Assembly (NCBI RefSeq): GCF_000485595.1
Contig: NW_014577602.1
Coordinates: forward strand, 363,978 to 398,326
DNA length: 34,349 nt
Direction: 5' to 3'
DNA from: Priapulus caudatus
Taxonomy: Eukaryota > Priapulida > Priapulimorpha > Priapulimorphida > Priapulidae
Under the pieces are notes generated by a model. It was not told the DNA's origin. It saw only the letters and a list, made by a program, of their open reading frames with translations, and ran no database searches. Within the stretch, counting starts at the first letter, position 1; the number at the start of each line of letters is the position of its first letter. Below, piece after piece: positions 8,972 through 20,734 of the stretch. The translations under genes were made by a program, and so were the position numbers.

Positions 8972-11900
8972 GAAGAGAGATAGCATTTTAGCCGCATCCA
9001 TCCGCAGCCGCGCGGCTGGTGTGAGCAGCGCTACACGGAACCTGCTCATCATAGCCTCCCAACTGCCCAAACCAATAACAATCTGCAATAGAGTCAAAGT
9101 TATCCGAACAGAACAGCACGAGCCTTGCATTGTCTCTCAACTCCATACACTGTGCGGAGCGCGTTGTCTCTCTCATTTGTGATTTACCCAAGCGAAGATA
9201 ACCGATCGGAGCGCACCCTCCTTTAATTTCTGCGATAACCCGATTCGAAGTCGGCTTGTACAGATCGAATGCCGCGCGCGCACAACAAAATCCGTGATCG
9301 TCATCACCGCCGCCCAGAAGATATTCGCGGAAATCCCGTGTGCCTGGCCATCGGTATAGAAACTCAGCGAAGAAAGTCACGCATCAATAGATCACGTAGA
9401 GGGCGGCCGACGATGGCACACCCGCACGCTCGATGATCCCATCGGCTTAGCTTATCTTCCCATCGAGAGATGTGATGTGATTGGCCGTGTCCAGTGAAAA
9501 CACAGGACCAGAGTATTGCTATAATCGTTCCCACTACATGGACGACTGACCTTGAGACTGTAATATAGCCAACTCGCCTCACATTCTCTGCAATCTTTTT
9601 ATTGCATACGATAGTATGGTCACGGTTAATGGTGTTAAACTCTTGAGCGTGAAATTACATGTACTTCGAACTGTATTTCTAAAAACTGTGCTCTAAAGTT
9701 CATAAGCCGTAAACTAAGCTCGACGCAGACGCTGCCCGCTTCTAATAATACTATATATATATAAGATATATATGTATATATATATAATATATATATTTAT
9801 TAAAAGCCATAGCACGTTCGTAGACAGGCATTGGTCGTTTAGAAGAGGTCGTTAGCTCTTCCTCCATGATCCGCTCAGTAATAAATCGACGTGGAGAGAA
9901 ACGTGGAGAAGACTGCGCTAACCTGACTTGGTAATATATGCGTGAATCGAAAGCTCGACCCCGGTCCTGTTCCATGAAAACATGCCCGCAATCACGATTT
10001 AATTCCTGCTAAAGTTGATTAAACAGATTGAGGGGTCCGCGTGTGAATCGGCGACCAGGATTCAATGTGACCACGTATACAGCGCCCTCTATCCAGTGCG
10101 AGGAAATGTATAGTAAAACTTGCGAGGAGAGCAGAGAAAGAGACACATTACACACCAGCACAGCGCGCGCACGCACGCGTACACACACAAAGAGTACAGT
10201 TGTTTACTGTTACGCACTACACTATATCACATGCTGCTGCTACTTGGCTACTGGTGCTACTGTACAGCAATAATATACACACACACAACACACAACACAC
10301 ACACACACACACACAGCACACACACACACACACACACACACAACAAATATAATATATCACGGTGCTGTGGCGGTGACGGTGCGGCGGCGGCGCGACGCGG
10401 TGTTGGTGTTGGTGTTGTGTGTGTTGGTGTTGGTGTGTGTGTTGGTGTTGGTGTTGGTGTTGGTGTTGGTCGTGTGGTGGTGGTGGGTGGTGTGGGGTGG
10501 GGTGGCGGCGGTGGTAAGTGACGGTGCGGCGCGCGGCGGCGTGGCGGCGGTGGTGGTGGTGGTTGTGGTGGTGCGGTGCGGCTGACGGTGACGCGGCGCG
10601 CGGCGGCGGCGTGTGGCAGTGTTTGGGTTGGTGGTGGTGGTTGTGATGGGGGGTGGTGTGGTTTGTAGTGGTGGTGGCGTGCGGTGGCGGTGGTCGGTGG
10701 CGGTGCGGTGGCATGCGCGGTGGTAGTGTTGGTGTTGTGTGGTGTTGGTGTGCGTTGGTTGGTGTTGGTGTGGTGTGGTTTGGTGTTGGCTGTTGGTGTT
10801 GTGTGGTGTGGTGGTGCGCGCTGCTGCCTGCTGCTGCTGGTGTGGTGGTGGTGTGGTGGTGTTGGTGTTGTGTTGGTGTTGGTGTTGTGTTGTGTTGGTG
10901 TTGGGTGGTGTTGGTGTTGGTGTTGTGTTGGTGTTGTTTGGTGTTGGTGTGGTGTTTGGTTGTTGGGTGGTTTGGTGTGGTGGTGTGCCGTGGCCCCGCT
11001 GCTGCCTACTGCCTGCTGCGCTGCTGGTGTGGTGTGTTGGTGTTGGTGTTGGTGTTGGTTTGGTGTTTGTGGTTGTTTGGTTGGTGTTGTGTTGGTGGTG
11101 CGTGGCTGCGGCGGCGGCGGCAGCGCGAAGTTGGCCGGTGCGGTGGCCGGTACAGCGGCGGCGCGGCGGCGGCGTGGTGGTGGTGTTGTGTTGGTGTTGG
11201 GTGTTGTTTGGTTTGTGGTTGGTGTGGTTGTGTTGGTGTTGATGTTGTGTTGGTGTGTGTGGGTTGGTGTTGGTGTTGGTCGTTGGTGTTGGTGTTGTTT
11301 GGTGGTGTGGTGGTGGTGGCTGCGCGCTGCCCGCTGCTGGCTACTGCTGCCTGCTGCTGGTGGGGTGGTGGTGGTTGTGTTGGTGTTGTGTGGTGTTGGG
11401 TTGGTTTGGTGTTGGTGTTGGGTGTTGGGTTGGTGTTGTGTGGTGCGGCGGCGCGGCGGCAGCGGCAGTGCGGTGGCGTGGCGGTAGAGCGGCGGCTGCG
11501 CGGCGGCGGTGTGCGGTGGCATCGGAACGGTTGTGGCGGCGGCGGTGATGGGGCGGCAGGATGGGTGGCTTGGGTGGTGGCGGTGGCGGCGGCGGTGGCA
11601 GTGACCGGGGGCGGCGGCGGTGGATGTGGCAGCAGGGATGGGGTGGGGTGGTGGTAGTGGTGGTGGCTGGCGGTGGCGGTGGCGGTGGCGGTGGCGGTGG
11701 CGGTGGCGTGGCGGTGGCGGCTGGCGTGGCGGTGCGCGGCGGCGTAGTCGTTGGTCGTGGTGTTGGTGCTTGGTGTTGGTGTTGGTGGGTCCTTGTGTTG
11801 GTGTTGGTGTGTGGTGGTGGGGTGGATGGTGGTGGTGGTGGTGGTGCGTGGTGGTGGGGGTGGTGATGTTGGTGGTGGGGTGGTGGTGATGAGTGGTGTG

Positions 11901-14350
11901 TGGTGGTGTGGTGTGGTGATGTTGGTGGTGGGGTGGTGCGGTGCGGCGCGGTGGTTGGTGGTGTGGTGGATATGGTGGTGGTGATGGTGGTGGTGGTGTG
12001 TGGTGGCGGCGGCGGCAGTGGTAGTGACGGTGGCCGGCGGGCGGTGGCGGCGGCGGTGGCGTGGCGGCGGCGGCGCGGTGGTGGTGGTTGTGGTGGTGGC
12101 GGTGTGGTGGTTGTGGATGGTGGTGGTGGTGTGGTGGTGGCGGTGGTGGGGCGGTGGCGTGGCGGTGGCGTGGCGTGCGGTGGCGGTGGCGGGGCGTTGG
12201 CGTGGCGGTAGTGTTGGGTGTTGGTGTTGTGTGGTGTTTGTGTTGGTGTTGGTGTTGGTGTTGGGTTGGTGTGTGTTGGTGTGGTTGGTGTTGGTTTGGT
12301 GTTGTGTTGGTGTTGGTGGTGGTGGTGTGTGTGGTGTGATGGTGGTGGTGGTGGTGGGGTGTGTGGTGGTGGTGGGGTGGTGATGTTGGTGAGGTGGTGG
12401 GGTGGTGGGTGGTGTGTGATGGTGGTGGTGGTGGTGGTGGTGTGAGTTGTGGTGGTGGTGGTGGTGGTGGTGGTGGTGGTGGTGTGGTGTGTGGTGTGTG
12501 GTGGTGGTGGTGGTGGTGGTGTGGCGGTGGTATTAGTGGTTGTGGTGGTGGCGTGGCCGGCGTGGTGGTGGTGGTGGGCTGGTGGCGGTGGTGATGTGAT
12601 GGGGGTTGTGGTGGTAGGTGCGGTGGCGGTGCGTGGGCGGCGGGGGGTAGTGTTGGTGTTGGGTGTGGTGTTGGTGGGTGTTGGTGTGGTGGTGTGTTGG
12701 TGTTGGGTTGGTGTTTGGTGTTGGTGGGGTGCTGGGGTGTGGTGGTGAATGTGGTGATGGTGGTGTGGTGCTGGTGGTGGTGTGGTGGTGTGGTGGTGGT
12801 GGTGGATGGGGTGGCTGGGTGGTGTGTGGTAGGTGTGCGGGGTTCTGCTGTTTTTTTACTTCTTACACTACTTCATTATTACCAATTCTGCTGGCTCCGG
12901 TCGCTGACTGTGGTAGTGGTGTGTGGTGTGCGGTGGCGGCGGTGGTGGTGGTGGTTTGTGTGGTCCCCGCCCGGTGGTGATGTGATGGGGGTTGTGGTGG
13001 TATGGCGGTGGCGTGCGGTGGCGCGGTGCGTATTGTGGTGTTGGTGTGGTGTTGGTGTTGGTGGGTGGTGGTGGGTGGTGTGGGGTGTTGTGTTGTGTGG
13101 TGTGTGGTGTGGTGCTGGTGGTGGTGTTGAGGTGGGTGGTGGCTGGTGTGGTGGTGGCTGGTGGTTGGTGTGGTGTGGTGGTGGTGGTGGTGGTGGTGTG
13201 GTGGCTGGTCGTGAATTGGTGGGGCGTGGTTGTTCTTACTCTACCATACTTTCTATGTACCTAATTGCTGCTGCTACTGCTACTGGCTCTCTTTGGTGTG
13301 TGCCGATCACAGCTGTTGTTGATGGTTTGCGTGCTGCTCCGCTGCTGGCTGGGCTGCTGCTGTTGTTGTTGTTGTTGCTCTGACCGACGACTGTTGTTAT
13401 GGCTGTGTTGTTGGTTGTTGCTGGCTGGGGGCGCTGCGCTGCTTGTTGCGGCTGCGCTGCGCGCGGAGCTGTTGTTTTATTGCGTGATGTTGTTCTTGCT
13501 GCTGTTGTTCTGCTGCTGTTGTTGTTTGCTGCTGGTTGTGTTGCTAGCTGGCTGCGTGTTGTTGCCTGCGCTTTTCCACTGCTTCTGCTGTTCCTACAGT
13601 AGTCAGCTTATGGAACACAGATGTTGATCTGTAACTCGCTGGTCACTGCTGCTGTGTTATTGTGTGCTATCTTAGTACCCACACCCCGCACACGTCGCGT
13701 CACCGTAATCCGGCTAAAGCCGCACACACACCTTAATAGAAGCCACGACCGGCCGATAAAAGCATAACAAACTGCATTTCTACAGCGGTAAACCGATCAA
13801 TCTCTCCCAGGTCCACCCCAGAACTCTATCCACCCCACATACATCCACTATCACTAGATGCGTGTCTATGCCCACCGCGTGTGTTTGCGAGTGCACTATA
13901 TAGTGAAATCAAACTAGCACAAGCGCCGACCCAGTGAGAACCACACACCAATGTATGTATATATAATATATATATATATATAAATATATATAATATAATA
14001 AGAACCTATATATATATTATGAGGAAATATTTTAATCCGCACACACAACACATTTTAAATAAACGTAAAAAGGGTACACTCAGGACATCACAGACGGCTG
14101 TTTCCCCCCCGTCGTCCTTACATCAAGAGAGGTCGTAGCATACCTCAGGGAATGTAGTGACATACACACAAAGTACACAAATCGCACACACACCACACAC
14201 ACACATCAGGGCCGCGCGTGCGCCCCAGAAAGAGAGAGCACAGCGTAGCGAGAGAGACCAGACAGAGAGAGAGAAGAGGAAGAGAGAGAGATGAGAAAAG
14301 AGAGACACAGAGACACAAACGCTCCCCAGACAAGAGAGCAGAGAGAGAGA
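8972..14350. repeat. Macrosatellite unit, copy 2, near-identical block
   Basis: This is the direct-repeat partner of 1-5385 in the same orientation. It starts abruptly after an AT run that ends the noisy head copy at 8203-8970, so two heads lie back to back. It ends in a GA tract. Beyond it, similarity to copy 1 (5490-7100) persists but with frequent one-base insertions and deletions. Identity through nearly 3 kb of hypervariable G/T-rich DNA would be surprising for two old copies. That argues for a very young event or an assembly artefact. Confidence 0.93.
10359..12845 (+). repeat. G/T-only low-complexity block, copy 2
   Basis: Identical partner of the block at 1394-3880, including every sub-array, and continuing as 12916-13220. 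Its long open frames are compositional, not genes. Confidence 0.95.
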
Positions 14351-16200
14351 GAGAGAAGAGAGAAAGAGAGAAAGAAGAGCAAAAGAAAGAGCGAGAGAGA
14401 GAGAGAGACGAGACGAGAGCCCAGAGCAGAGAGAGACGAGAGAGAGAGAGAGGCGAAGACAGAGACGGAGAATCTACCTATGACGCTATGGGCAAGGTGC
14501 CATCCCTCCGCCTGGACACCACGCTAGATTGTTGCTTATGTTGGTTAGGCTAGACCAACTCTAATACGACTCGTGTTTTGCGCGTGAAACACAACCAAGC
14601 CCGAGCTTTCTGGCTCTCACAACAGGGATTAGGTCTTCTCCCACCTCGTGCCACTAAATTAGCTATATCATAACTTATAACTTAATATAACTAATCATAT
14701 TAGCTTATATAGCTGTTACTACGAGCGGAATATGCCACTTCTGAGTGTCTGTTTATTTTAACGGCCGAAACTTGGAAGCGAACCAGAAGAGGTGGAGAGT
14801 GTGATGACTCATGCATTATTGAATACTTTGGCGCTGAGCGCGGATAGTGCCGCCTTGGAGGCATCAACCGAATCAGGCGAATGCAGCGACATCAGCGCGT
14901 GAATCGCCCACGCTCTGCGAAGACATAAGGCGATTGCGGGAATCGATATATCAGGTATCCGAAACGAGCAAATATCGCCGACATATCGACTGATGTTGAC
15001 AATCGATCAGCATGGTCACCTATTCGGTGTTTACGCTGTACAGGTTCTGTGCTGCTGCGGGCGTTCTTTGCACTGCTCAATGTTGTCTGTGTACAGCTTT
15101 ACTCGACAGTCGGCGTGACGGATGCCATTCTACGCTAGGGTTTGGCATGAAGGCTCGACCTTAGCGGTGCCGTGTACATGTCTCATCGTCTGCTGCTGGT
15201 AGCACGCTGCGACAGCGCACGCACGCACGCACGAACGCACACCGCGCACAGGAATGCGCGCACGCACGCCATATATAATTTTCGAGGAATTTTTCAGCCT
15301 TGCTACAGGTTGGCATAGTTTTAATGAGAAGAATGCCATCGCGTGCGTGCATTACGTGCAGCGTGTTGAGTGGCGGGTTCGTGCGTGCGTGGCATACGGT
15401 GCGCGGAGATCTGTTGTCAAATAACAGCAATAATGATGATGATGATGATTGATAGATGTGATGATGATGAAAGAGGAGAAGAAGAAGAGAAGGAGAAGGA
15501 GAGTGAGGGGAGGCAAGGAGCGAGACGGAGAACGAGGAGACAGAAGGGGGAGCAAGCAGCAGCGTGGTGTAGCATGAGTGTAAGAAGGAAGAAGAAGAAG
15601 AAGAAGAGAGAAGACCGAGAAGAAGTAGAGTAGAAGAGAAGAGGATGTTGCACGTCTTGAATGATTGCTCACTGTGTTGCAGCATGGTTAAGGACGTTAC
15701 GACGCGGCTAAGATTTATGATGGCGATCAAGGAAGGGCGATTAGCTAAGGCATTGCGTTCGTCCGCTTAAAGCCTGATGAATTAGAGATTCATAAATTTA
15801 TGTTCAGCCGACATTCGTGGATATTATTCTGATATCTCAAAGACATTATTATATAATTCATTTGCATATTTCATTGATAATCTAATCGTTCACATATTAT
15901 CGTCCGCACATGAGCTGGTTGGGCACGCGTATCAAATACCGCCTGCGTGTGCTGGACGATTATCATGTGGGTGAGAGTACTAGAGGAGTGCATCGCACAT
16001 GTTATAGATCAGTTAACGATGTGGCTGGATACGTCGTGTTGTGTGTTGTGTGTGTGTGTGCTGCTGGTGTGTGTGTGGTGACCTGTTGTGTTGAGTGTGT
16101 GTGTGTGTGTGTCGTGGTGGTATGTATGTGTGTGTGCGCGCATGTGTGTGTTTCAAATGTACGCACGCGTGTGCTGCGTATTAACATTTATGCACTGCCT
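14351..16200. repeat. Unit body, copy 2, indel-rich
   Basis: It aligns with 5490-7110 in the same order: ordinary segment, CGCA-rich tract, TGCG-rich tract, GAT/GAA purine tract, AT-rich segment and TG tract. It carries very many one-base indels; a clean TG run in copy 1 at 6993-7033 becomes irregular at 16036-16128. Clean similarity returns for about 70 bases at 16129-16193. This looks like uncorrected read sequence. Confidence 0.85.
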
Positions 16201-16242
16201 AAAAGCGTGCATGCACAGGACTGAAGTAAGAAAAGCAATAAG

Positions 16243-16243
16243 T

Positions 16244-16297
<54 letters not shown>
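16243..16297 (+). repeat. (GA)n microsatellite
   Basis: Near-perfect GA run of about 55 bases, not present at this position in copy 1 or copy 3. It lies between the conserved post-TG block and the long TG/CG tract. Confidence 0.95.
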
Positions 16298-16300
<3 letters not shown>

Positions 16301-16317
16301 AGGGAGAGCAAGGGAAC

Positions 16318-16357
16318 CAGTGTGTGTTGTGTGTGTTTGTGTGTGTTGTGTGTGTGG

Positions 16358-16412
<55 letters not shown>

Positions 16413-16684
16413 ACTGTGTGTACACGTGTGTGTGCGCGTGTGTGCGTGCGTGCGTGTGTGTGTGTACGTGCGTGTGCGTGTGCGTGTGCGTGTGCGTGTG
16501 CGTGGCGTGTGCGTGTGCGTGTGCGTGTGCGTGTGCGTGGCCGTGCGGCGTTGCGTGTGCGTGTGCGTGTGCGTGTGCGTGTGCGTGTGCGTGTGCGTGT
16601 ACGTGTGTGTGCGGTGCGTGTGCTGTGCATGTGCGTGTGCGTGTGCGTGGCGTGTGCGTGTGCGTGCGTGCGTGCGTACTGTGT

Positions 16685-16716
<32 letters not shown>

Positions 16717-16751
16717 GTGTGTGTGTGTGTGTTGTGTGTGTGTGTGTGTGT
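16318..16751 (+). repeat. Long alternating TG/CG tract
   Basis: About 430 bases of nearly unbroken alternating purine-pyrimidine. A TG run comes first, then GTGTGC hexamers (densest at 16468-16670), then TG again, running straight into the assembly gap. Such tracts are classic Z-DNA-prone sequence. The Cys/Val frames and the His/Thr minus frames across it are compositional. Confidence 0.95.
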
Positions 16752-16776
16752 NNNNNNNNNNNNNNNNNNNNNNNNN
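16752..16776. other. Assembly gap of 25 Ns
   Basis: Twenty-five N characters between a TG tract and an AT tract. The round length suggests a placeholder gap of unknown true size. It falls between copy 2 and copy 3 of the macrosatellite. Confidence 0.99.
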
Positions 16777-17099
16777 TATATATTATATATATATATATAT
16801 AATATATATATATTAAAAGCCATAGGCACGTTCGTAGACAGGCAGTATTGGTCGTTTTAGAAGAGGTCGTCCTGCTCTCCTCCATGATCCGCTCAGTAAT
16901 AAATCGACGTGGAGAGAAACGTGGAGAAGACTGCCGCTAACTGACTGGTATATATGGCGGTGATGAAAGCTCGACCCCGGTATCCTGCGTTCCCATGAAA
17001 CATCCGCAATCAGATTAAGTCCTGCTAAGTTGATTATACAGGATTGAGGGGCGCGTTATCGGGCGACCAGGATTCAAGTGATCACGTAGCGTAGCAGCG

Positions 17100-17350
17100 C
17101 CTCTATCACAGTGCGAGGTAAATGTATAGTAAACTTGGAGGGAGAGAGAGAGAGAGACACATACACACCACACACGCGCGCACGCACGCCCCCCCCCCCC
17201 ACGCGTACACACACAGAGTAGTTCGTTACTTCTACCACTACTACTATTACTACAATTGCTGCTGCTACTGCTACTGGTGCTACTGTACCACACATAATAT
17301 CACACACACACCACACACACACACACACACACAACACACACACACACAAA
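17100..17350 (+). repeat. GA, C-run and CA tracts plus bracket repeat (copy 3)
   Basis: Contains a short GA run, a C homopolymer at about 17189-17201 absent from the other copies, the CTG/CTA bracket (17221-17290) and two CA runs. It is equivalent to 1130-1385 of copy 1. Confidence 0.8.
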
Positions 17351-17363
17351 ATAGTATATATAT

Positions 17364-20095
17364 GGACGGTTGCGGTGGCCGGTGGACGGTGGCGGCGGCG
17401 GCGGCCGACGGCGTGTTGGGTGTGGTGTTGTGTGTTGGTTTGGTGTTGGTGTGGTGTTGTGTTGTGTTGTGTTGGTCGTGTGGTGGTGGTGGTGGTGTAG
17501 TGTGTGGTGCGCGGTGTGTGACGGGGCGGCGGCGCGTGGCGGGTGGCGGCGGTGTGGTGGTGGTTTGTGTGGTGCGGTGGTGGTGGTGTGATCGGTGGTG
17601 GACGGTGATGGTGTACTGGTGGTGTGTGGCGTGTGCGTGCGGTGACGGTTGGCGCGGCGGCGGCGGCTGGTGGTGGTATGTGGTGTTGGTGTGGTGTTGT
17701 TGATGGTGGTGGTGGTGTGTGCGTCCTGTGGGTGGTCCGGACAAGTGGGTGGCGGTGTCGGTGGCGGTGGCGTGCGCGTAGGCAGTGGGCGGTGTGGTAG
17801 TGTTGGGTGTTGTTGGTGTTGGTTTGCTGTTGTGTTGGTGTTGGGTTGGTGTTAGGTGTTGCAGTGATTGGTGTTGGTGTTGGTGTGGTGGTTGGTGGTG
17901 CTGTTTGCTGCCGCTGCTGTGCTGCTGCTGGTGCGTGGTGGTTGGTGGTGGTGGTGTTCGGTGTTTGGTGTGGTGTTGGGTGTTCGGTGTGGTGTTGGTG
18001 TTGGTGTTGGTGTTGGTTTGGTCGTTGGTTTGGTGTTGGTTTGGTGTTGGTGTTTGCGTAGTTGTGGTCGCGTGGCTGCTGCCGCTTTGCCGCTGCTGCT
18101 ACTGCTTGCTGCTGCTGCTGTGGTCGTGGTGATTGGTGATTGGTGTTGGTGTGGGTCTGTGGTGTTGGTGTTGGTTCGTTGTGTGTGTGTTTGGTGTTGG
18201 TGGTGGTGGCCGGCGGGCGCAGCGGCAGTGGCGGTGCGTGGCGGTAGCAGTTGGCGGCTGCGCGCGGCGTGTGCGTGCGTGTTGGTGGTCGTGTTCGGTA
18301 GTTGGTGTTGGTGTTGGTGTGCAGTGTTCGGTTGTTGCGTGTTGGTGTTGGTTTTGGTTGTTGGTTTCTTTGTGTTGTGTTCGTAGTTGGTGTGGTGGTG
18401 TGGTAGTTGGTGTTGGTGTGGTTTCGTGTTGGTGGTTCCGGTGGTGCTGCCGCTGCCGCTGCTGCTACTGCCTGCTTTTTCTTTGGTGCTGCCCACTGCT
18501 GTGTGGGTATTGTCGGTTGTTGGTGTTGGTGTGGTGTGGTGTTGGTGTTGGTGTTCGGTGGTTGAGTGTTGCGTGTTGGTGTTGGTAGTTCTAAGTGTTG
18601 AGTGTTTGGTGTGGTGGTGGTGGCGGCGGCGCGCGGGCAGCGGCAGTGGCGGTGGCCCCCGGTGGTGGGGTCAGCAGCGCGGCTGGGCGCGGCGGTGGCG
18701 GTGGCATGACGGTGCGCGGTGCGGCGGGCGGGGATGGTGCGGCAGCGAAGATGGCTGGTGGTTGTGTCGGTGGCGGTGTGCGCGGGCGGTGGCAGTGACG
18801 GTGGTGCGCGCAGTGATGGTGGCGGCAGGGATGGTGGTGGTGGTGGTGTAGTTGTGGTGGTGGTGGTGGCGGTGGCGTGGCGGTGCGGTGGCGGTGGCGG
18901 CTCGGTGGCGTGCGGCGGCGTTAGTGTTGCGTTTTAGGTGTTGGTTTGGTGTTCGGTCTGTTGGTGTTGTGTTGGTGTGGTTTGGTGTTTGGTGGTGGTG
19001 TGGGGTTGGTGTGTGATGGTGGTGGTGGTGTGAGTGGTGGTGGTGGTGGTGGTGGTGATGTGGTGGTGGTTGCGTGGTGGTGATTAGTGGTGGTGGTGGT
19101 TGTGGATGGTGAGTGGTGGTGATGTGGTGGTGGTGGTGTGGTGGCGGTGGCGGCGGGTGTGGTGGTGATGGTTTGGTGTCGATAGTGGTGGTGGTGAGGT
19201 GGTGGTGGTGGTGGTGGGGCGGCGGCATGGCGGGGTCGTAGTGACGTCGGCGGCGGCTGCGGCGGGCGGCGGTGCGGTGGCGGCGGCGAAGCGCGGTGTG
19301 GTGGTTGTTGGTGGCTGGCGGTGTGGTGGTGTGATGCGTGGTGGTGGTTGTGGTGGTGCTGGTGGTGGTTGGCGTGGCGGTGGCCGGTGGCGGTGGCGGT
19401 GGCGGTGGCGTGCGGGCGGGTCGGCGGTGGCGGCTTAGTGTTGGTGCTTGGTGTTGGTGGTTGGTGTTTGTGTTGGTGGTTTGGTGTTGGTGTTGTGTGG
19501 TGTTGGTGTGGTGTTCGGTGTTGGTGTGGTTTGGTGTTGGGTTGGTGTTGGTGGTGGTGGGGTGGGTGGTTGCTGATTGTGGTGGTGGTGGTGGATGGGG
19601 TGGGGGTGTGATGTTGGTGTTAGTCGGTGGTGTGGTGGTGGTGTGGTGATGGCGTGTGGTGGTGTAGTGGTGGTGAATGTGGTGGTGGTGGTGGTGTGGT
19701 GGTGGTGTGGTGTTGGTGGTGGTGGCTGGTGGTGTGGCGTGGTGGTGGTGGTGTGGTGGCGGTTGGTAGTGCGTGGTTGTGGTGGTTGCGGTGGCGGCGG
19801 TGTGGTGGTGGTTGTTGGTGGTCGGTGATGATGGTGCATGGTCGGTTTGGTGGTAGTCGGCGGTGCGTGCGGTGGAAAACGCGGTGTAGTGTTGGCCGGC
19901 TGTTGGTGTTGGTTTGGTGTTGGTGTTGGTGGTGGTGGTGGTGTTGGTGTGGGTGCTTTGTGTTGGTTTCGGTGTTGGTGTGGTGGTGGCTGTGCGTCGA
20001 TGGGTAGTGATGTGGTGGTGTGGTGGTTGTGGCTTGTGTGGTGTGGTGGTGGATGGTGGTGGTAGTGTGTGGTGGTGGGGAATGTTGGTGCGGTA
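17364..20095 (+). repeat. G/T-only low-complexity block, copy 3 (diverged or noisy)
   Basis: It has the same composition, the same order and the same flanks (CA tract on the left, CTG/CTA-rich bracket on the right) as the first two blocks. Its internal hexamer and trinucleotide counts differ throughout. The 481-codon minus-strand frame at 18671-20116 is rich in His, Thr and Pro, as expected from A/C-only codons, and is not a gene. The block may be truly diverged or simply unpolished. Confidence 0.9.
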
Positions 20096-20470
20096 GAGTG
20101 TTCTTACTTCTACCAACTACTTCTATTACTCTATTGCTGCTGCTACTGCTACTGGTGCTCTCTTGGTGTTGCTGCTGATACAGCTGTTGTTGATGTTTGC
20201 TGCTGCTCTGCTGCTGCTGCTGCCCTGCTGTTGTTGTTGTGGTATGCTGTTGACCGGTCGAGCTGGTGTTATTGCTGTTGTTGTTGTTGTTGTGCTGCTC
20301 TGCTGTGCTTGCTGCTGGCCTGCTGCCTGCCTGGTTCCTGTGTGTGTGTGTGTGTGTGTGTGTGGAGGTGTGTGTGTGCGTGTGTGCGCGCATGTGTGTG
20401 TTTCAAATGTACGCACGCGTGTGCTGCGTATCAACATTTATGCGCTGCCTACAAGCATGCATGCACAGGA

Positions 20471-20734
20471 CTCTCGACACAGAAACCGTACTCAGAGAGT
20501 ACCCGCAGCTAGTGCGTGTAATTACTAAGGAAGGACGCAGTGAGGCCGCTATGAAGCTTTCAGTTCCACGCCGTTTAATGTTTATCGACAACCCAGCAGA
20601 TGTGTGTTACAATCGCCGCCATACGTATAGGAAAGGCGTATACATGCTATAATATAACCAACATGTCTGTAAGAAAACACGCGCAGCTGTGACCTACCAT
20701 CCAGGGGCACGTTGCTAGAAACAAAATTCCTCTC
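20471..20734. other. Transition from macrosatellite to low-copy DNA
   Basis: After the last shared bases (catgcatgcacaggact) the sequence becomes ordinary. A plus-strand frame stays open to the stop at 20650. Its last ~60 codons are of ordinary composition (for example LREYPQLVRVITKEGRS), but I recognise no domain. It could be chance, or a terminal exon after the AG at 20469. Not called as a gene. Confidence 0.35.

Larger units (their letters stand above)
16777..20470. repeat. Macrosatellite unit, copy 3, truncated
   Basis: It restarts at the AT tract equivalent to about 781-833, then follows the unit through a CA tract, the G/T block and the CTG/TTG region. At about 20340 it jumps to the TG tract and the conserved post-TG block. 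Sequence equivalent to about 4660-6990 of copy 1 is absent. Copy 3 differs from copies 1 and 2 by dense small indels. The deletion could be real or an assembler collapse between TG-rich stretches. Confidence 0.85.

Noticed and set aside
16153-16885. Long Cys/Val and His/Thr frames over the TG tract, some running through the N gap
   Set aside because: They are pure dinucleotide-repeat translations crossing an assembly gap.
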